NCBI GenBank assembly: GCA_020444425.1
Contig: JAHLLB010000047.1
Location: 1 to 37,054, forward strand
Length of the DNA: 37,054 nucleotides
Source: a bacterium
GTDB taxonomy: Bacteria; Electryoneota; Electryoneia; Electryoneales; Electryoneaceae
Direction: 5' to 3'
How positions within the stretch are numbered: position 1 is the stretch's first letter; each line of letters starts with the position of its first letter. Both the position numbers and the translations under genes were made by a program. This document shows, in pieces, positions 33,594 through 37,054 of this stretch. Under the pieces are notes generated by a model. That model searched no databases. It was not told where the DNA came from and saw only the letters and a list, made by a program, of their open reading frames with translations.

Positions 33594-34283
33594 ATGAAGA
33601 AGCTCGCGCTTACCCTTTTTGCAGTTTTGTTTGCGATTTCTGGTCTGGCCGTGACGGCCGTCCAGGCTACTGAACCGCCGGCCTACGGCGTCTGGGGTGC
33701 TGGTTGGGGTAACAACCCGAACAACTGGGACCGTGCGACGGGTAGCTACAATTCCGGTTTGAGCCTGTACAACGATGATTTGGGCGACTACGTCCACAAC
33801 TTCGATCCGACTGATGGTTCCTACGACGTGATCAGCTACGCGCCGATCAACATCGAGCTGTGGATCGAACTGCACATGATCGAGACCTACGCGCACACGC
33901 ACTATGAATTCCACCGCATCGGTAATGCCGACGAAACCGTCGAATTCATTATCGAAGGTACCGTGAAGTCCAACCAGACCAACTGGGTCGGCCTGACGGC
34001 TGGCGCGGATGGTTTTGAATTCCTGCAGTTCCGTCATGGTATGTATGGCGGCGGCGCTGACATCCCGTTGACCTGGATGGGTCGCTACGGTGATGGCCTC
34101 ACCCCGGGTGCTGGCAACCCGGCGTGGACCACGTTCGTCGATCCCGATGACAATGGCATCGGCTTCACCATCGCGAAGTGCGACCACTGGTTCCAGTTCA
34201 AGGGTCAGTTCGAACTGCCGTACCACATCGATGATGGTTACTACAGCCTCGAAATCGCCGGTTGCCCGGTTCCGGAACTCTAA
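33594..34283 (+). CDS. Small secreted protein, putative major subunit
   Basis: The 229-residue protein has a signal peptide (MKKLALTLFAVLFAISGLAVTAVQA) and no family I recognise. The mature part is rich in Gly, Asn, Tyr and Trp (YGVWGAGWGNNPNNWD) and looks beta-rich. Its second half resembles the 36141-36824 protein (YEFHRIGNADETVEF, DHWFQFKGQFELPYHIDDGYYSLEI). It has its own structured leader and strong terminator, and its codons look more uniform, with many GGT, CGT and AAC, than those of its neighbours. This suggests high expression. Together with the secretin and the chaperone-like protein downstream, a role as the main exported or fibre-forming subunit is plausible but inferred. Confidence 0.75.
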   Translation: MKKLALTLFAVLFAISGLAVTAVQATEPPAYGVWGAGWGNNPNNWDRATGSYNSGLSLYNDDLGDYVHNFDPTDGSYDVISYAPINIELWIELHMIETYAHTHYEFHRIGNADETVEFIIEGTVKSNQTNWVGLTAGADGFEFLQFRHGMYGGGADIPLTWMGRYGDGLTPGAGNPAWTTFVDPDDNGIGFTIAKCDHWFQFKGQFELPYHIDDGYYSLEIAGCPVPEL

Positions 34284-34303
34284 GTTCCTCTGACGTACGA
34301 CAT

Positions 34304-34342
34304 GGTCCCAATCGGAGCCCGGCCGATTGGGACCACTTTTTA
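34304..34342 (+). terminator. Strong Rho-independent terminator of the small secreted protein gene
   Basis: Perfect 12-nt arms (ggtcccaatcgg and ccgattgggacc) around a 7-nt loop are followed by ACTTTTT. It lies 20 bp after the stop codon. Confidence 0.92.
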
Positions 34343-34483
34343 GATCCTAATAATTCTTACACATCTATCGCACACTAACTGAATTTTCTAGAGTGTATTT
34401 GTTGTTTTCTGATATTTCTTTTCGTAGCTTTGTCAACAACATCACTAAAACCCGGTACCCGCACCCAACACAGAGGAAGCACA

Positions 34484-36118
34484 ATGATCCGCCGTCTGTC
34501 CACATTGGTCCTCTTCACGCTCATCCTGGCTGCCGGTTTGGCCCAGGCCAGTATCGTGCTGAGCCCGCCAGTGCAGGAAATACCTGTCTATCGCGGCAAG
34601 CAGGCGACATTCACAATCACCGCGATCAATGACGGCGATGAGACTGAAGCGATTCAATTTCTTATCAAGAACATGGATATCACCGAAGAAGGGCGTCCGT
34701 TCGCGTCAGACTCCACCTATGATCGTGGCTGTGCGGAGTGGATTACGCTTGATCCGAGGGAAGCCGTGGTTGAACCGATGCAGCGTGTTGAGATCACGGG
34801 CACTATCGATGCTCCTCGAGGTGCAAGTGGCTCCTACTACGCAATGTTCCTGGTGAATGTGAGTGAACAACAACTTGATCTGGAAGATGGTGGCGCTGGA
34901 TTCAAGATTCTGAGCCAGGCCGGTACGGTGTTGATGCCGGTTGTGCAATCTGGCCGCAATGAAGCGATTCTCAATCCAGATACCCTGATCGTTTACCCGA
35001 ACGGCGAAGAGGCGGAGCTGCAGAACAATGTTCTCGCAGAAACAGCAGGCTGGGAGGTAGTGCTCGGTATTCGAAATGACGGAGAGGTTCACACCACGGC
35101 ACATGGCGATTTCACGCTGTGGAGTTCGGCCGGCGTGCGGCTGGAAACCGTCTCCCTCGAAAGTGGCCAGGGCTATATCCTGCCGGGACGGACACGAAAT
35201 TTCCGTGCCAGCGGCGGGGGAGCGCTGACTGACGGCTACTACCTGATGAGCTTCAATCTGCGGACACGCGAAGGCCGGACGATCACCGAAAACCTGCCAT
35301 TCTCCATCCGTGAAAATGAAGTCTTTTTCAACGAGACCGCTGAGGGTACCGAAGCATTGCTGAAAGCGGCAATGCCCCGGTTCCGTCTGCGGGAGAAAAT
35401 CCTGCAACGAAACCTGAGCCCGGGTGGCGACAGCTATCTCGCCATCAATCTGCAAAACGTATCGACCGATACTATCAATCTGCATCCAGAACTGTTAGAA
35501 TGGTTCATTGATCCAGCAGGCTATTCAAAATTCAGCGACGTGGAACCGCCACACAATCGTTCCTGTATTGATTGGATCGAGATGATCGACGCAGACATCG
35601 TTCTGTTACCCAAACGATCAACGTCTGTCAAGGCCAAGGTGCATACACCGGAAGATGCCACGGAAGGTGAGTTCTACGGAGCGATCACTTTTGTCCCGGA
35701 AGGCGTGGATCCGGAGCTGCTGGATAAATTCCGCAGTATTCGAACCCAGCAGATCATTCTCAAAGGACCTGAGGAAGGCAAGGTCAGCGTTTCAGTCGAT
35801 AGTGTGTATATCAAGACGCACATGGACGGTGACGAAACAGTCTGCGATTTTTCCTTTCTGGTGCATAACACAGGTACAAAATACTGTTACGCGGACGGAA
35901 ATCTTGTTATTGATAAAGAAGTTGCTCCAGGTGTTTACGAATTATTCACCGATTTGCCTGAATTCGGTGGGCGTGACGCGGTCATTATGCCCAATTCCGA
36001 TCGCGCGTTCAGTCTGAGTTTTCCAGGCATTCCGCCCGGAAAGTACCGTGCACTGGTTCGTGTCGTGTACGACACCGAACAACCGACGTATCTGAAAGCA
36101 CGCGTTTTCACCTTGTAG
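34484..36118 (+). CDS. Exported Ig-like protein with duplicated chaperone-like halves
   Basis: The 544-residue protein has a signal peptide (LSTLVLFTLILAAGLAQA) and AGGAAG upstream of the ATG. It is built of two similar halves, about 20-265 and 300-540. Each opens with a strand pattern typical of PapD-like or WxLIP/DUF916-like Ig domains. Half one has SIVLSPPVQEIPVYRGKQ, WITLDPREAVVEPM and GASGSYYAMFLVNV. Half two has LSPGGDSYLAINLQNVS, WIEMIDADIVLLPKRS and ATEGEFYGAITFV. Such domains bind or cap other beta-sandwich subunits. No transmembrane anchor follows, so it is probably periplasmic. It is cotranscribed with the gene 22 bp downstream. The chaperone role is inferred from fold and neighbours. 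Confidence 0.75.
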   Translation: MIRRLSTLVLFTLILAAGLAQASIVLSPPVQEIPVYRGKQATFTITAINDGDETEAIQFLIKNMDITEEGRPFASDSTYDRGCAEWITLDPREAVVEPMQRVEITGTIDAPRGASGSYYAMFLVNVSEQQLDLEDGGAGFKILSQAGTVLMPVVQSGRNEAILNPDTLIVYPNGEEAELQNNVLAETAGWEVVLGIRNDGEVHTTAHGDFTLWSSAGVRLETVSLESGQGYILPGRTRNFRASGGGALTDGYYLMSFNLRTREGRTITENLPFSIRENEVFFNETAEGTEALLKAAMPRFRLREKILQRNLSPGGDSYLAINLQNVSTDTINLHPELLEWFIDPAGYSKFSDVEPPHNRSCIDWIEMIDADIVLLPKRSTSVKAKVHTPEDATEGEFYGAITFVPEGVDPELLDKFRSIRTQQIILKGPEEGKVSVSVDSVYIKTHMDGDETVCDFSFLVHNTGTKYCYADGNLVIDKEVAPGVYELFTDLPEFGGRDAVIMPNSDRAFSLSFPGIPPGKYRALVRVVYDTEQPTYLKARVFTL

Positions 36119-36140
36119 AACGGGTGATAAAGGATTGAGC

Positions 36141-36824
36141 ATGAACTATCAAAATCGAATACGCTTTTCCGCGCTGCTGATGCTTTCCGTGATGCTGCTG
36201 TTTGTCACGGCGAACGTCGGGGCTCAGCCTTCTTCCTCCGGCAAGGGCCAGTCCAATGCGCCGGAAAAGAGGCCGGAACGTACCGCGCAGCCGATTAGCG
36301 AACGCGGCTTGTCGTCCAGTATGATTACGAATGACGGTCCCTTCGGATTGAATCGGGCGGGTTTCTATCTTGATGACCAGAACAGGACCGACGAGGAAAT
36401 CGATACTCCTCAGCCAGAGCTGGAGATGTCGTATCAGCTGGATTGGACCAACTACCAGTGGCACCGTGTTGGGTCGGATTCACCATTGCAAGCAGTACTG
36501 ACAGGCACCTTCTCCACCAATCACCCGATGGTGTGGAACTTGTACAACTCGGATGGCGAACTGGATGTGCTCGACGAGTTGGCTTTCGTGCACAACCTGA
36601 ACGGCGGCGAAGAAGCGATTGACAGCCTCGAGCTCGACTGGGAAATTCGAGTTGACGGCGGGCCGTGGCGGCCGCTGCACTCGCAGAACAACTACGGCTT
36701 CCACATTCCAATCGCTCCAGGCGATCACATCGTCCAGCTGAGAGTTTCCAGCCAGATGCCGATAGCGGCGGATGAAGGATACTACCGTCTGACCCTGGCA
36801 CAACGACTGCTGCCGCAGCTGTAG
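36141..36824 (+). CDS. Small secreted protein, putative minor subunit
   Basis: The 227-residue protein has a signal peptide (FSALLMLSVMLLFVTANVGAQ) and AAGGA before ATG 36141. A short charged, proline-containing stretch (residues about 30-55) follows, then a beta-rich domain. Its C-terminal 130 residues resemble those of the 33594-34283 protein in order and spacing: YQWHRVGSDSPLQAVLTGTF versus the HRIGNADETVEF region, and DHIVQLRVSSQMPIAADEGYYRL versus DHWFQFKGQFELPYHIDDGYYSL. No known family is recognised. It lies 22 bp after the chaperone-like gene and is followed by a terminator, so the pair forms one operon. Confidence 0.72.
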   Translation: MNYQNRIRFSALLMLSVMLLFVTANVGAQPSSSGKGQSNAPEKRPERTAQPISERGLSSSMITNDGPFGLNRAGFYLDDQNRTDEEIDTPQPELEMSYQLDWTNYQWHRVGSDSPLQAVLTGTFSTNHPMVWNLYNSDGELDVLDELAFVHNLNGGEEAIDSLELDWEIRVDGGPWRPLHSQNNYGFHIPIAPGDHIVQLRVSSQMPIAADEGYYRLTLAQRLLPQL

Positions 36825-36860
36825 ACCAACGAGATCATATCTTACCTGTTCCTGCATCGA

Positions 36861-36887
36861 AACCACGTTCTGTGAACGTGGTTTTTT
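36861..36887 (+). terminator. Rho-independent terminator of the chaperone/minor-subunit operon
   Basis: Arms aaccacgttc and gaacgtggtt surround a 3-nt loop and run into TTTTTT. Confidence 0.93.
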
Positions 36888-36918
36888 CCGTTCAATCACA
36901 AACACGGGTTGGCTCGAG

Positions 36919-37001
36919 CGTCATTCTGAACAGAACGAAGAGAAGTGAAGAAGATCTAGATTATCAATGGGTTACAACTATTGGTTTTCAGAAAAGCTGG
37001 A
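36919..37001. repeat. Truncated copy of the 107-bp hairpin element
   Basis: This 83-bp stretch matches 8688-8770 with about three differences. The right inverted arm present at 8771-8795 is absent here and replaced by unrelated sequence. Confidence 0.9.
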
Positions 37002-37012
37002 ATGGGTATAAT
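36985..37012 (+). promoter_or_regulatory. Possible sigma-70 promoter at the right edge
   Basis: A perfect TATAAT (37007-37012) has a weak TTTTCA 16 bp upstream, which lies inside the repeat copy. The next gene would be outside the window, so this cannot be tested here. Confidence 0.25.
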
Positions 37013-37054
37013 ACTCAAAACGTGTTGGGAAAATCGCACGCATCTCCTTGCAAT

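Overview
The window is a chromosomal segment of a moderately GC-rich bacterium. Two large proteins end in a Por-secretion-type (T9SS type A) C-terminal sorting domain, and a third ends in a near-identical sorting domain. Together with BACON domains, FG-GAP/VCBS surface proteins, a fungalysin-like secreted protease and a lipoprotein with an LIGC lipobox, this points to a Gram-negative lineage of the Fibrobacteres-Chlorobi-Bacteroidetes superphylum or a neighbouring candidate phylum. No rRNA or tRNA gene is present to refine this. Most genes encode exported proteins.

Layout. 1-5.6 kb: four 46-bp tandem hairpin repeats, an ABC exporter, a berberine-bridge-type FAD oxidoreductase and a secreted beta-sandwich protein. 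A 79-bp copy of the exporter's start region lies between the last two. 5.7-8.5 kb: a two-gene operon of a sigma-54 activator with a defective receiver domain and a polyprenyl-phosphate sugar transferase that starts exopolysaccharide synthesis. 8.9-15.5 kb: minus-strand secreted proteins (beta-helix/LamG pair, glycosidase-like propeller, T9SS cargo, BACON lipoprotein). 15.7-25.0 kb: plus-strand M29 aminopeptidase, FG-GAP protein, GNAT acetyltransferase, M36-like protease and FG-GAP/T9SS cargo. 25.2-29.1 kb: a histidine kinase/response regulator pair, a DUF2892 membrane protein and RmlA. 29.5-36.9 kb: a SARP-like regulator (pseudo-receiver, PAS, winged helix, BTAD) divergent from a cluster of a lone secretin, a small secreted protein with a highly structured leader and its own terminator, a duplicated Ig-like chaperone-like protein, and a second small secreted protein resembling the first. 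This last cluster is the best candidate for an undescribed export or surface-fibre system.

The intergenic spaces are packed with short palindromic repeats. One class is a hairpin followed by GGGCA(T/C/A), with arm sequences that change while pairing is kept. A second class is bounded by GGGGACA...TGTCCCC, including two elements of exactly 104 nt with several internal stems. A third begins GTCATYCTGAAC, and one copy lies inside a reading frame. They look like REP/REPIN-type elements, but no transposase gene is in the window. The regulators (sigma-54 activator, two-component pair, SARP-like protein), the sugar transferase and RmlA suggest control of envelope polysaccharide and surface protein production; that link is inferred from proximity only.
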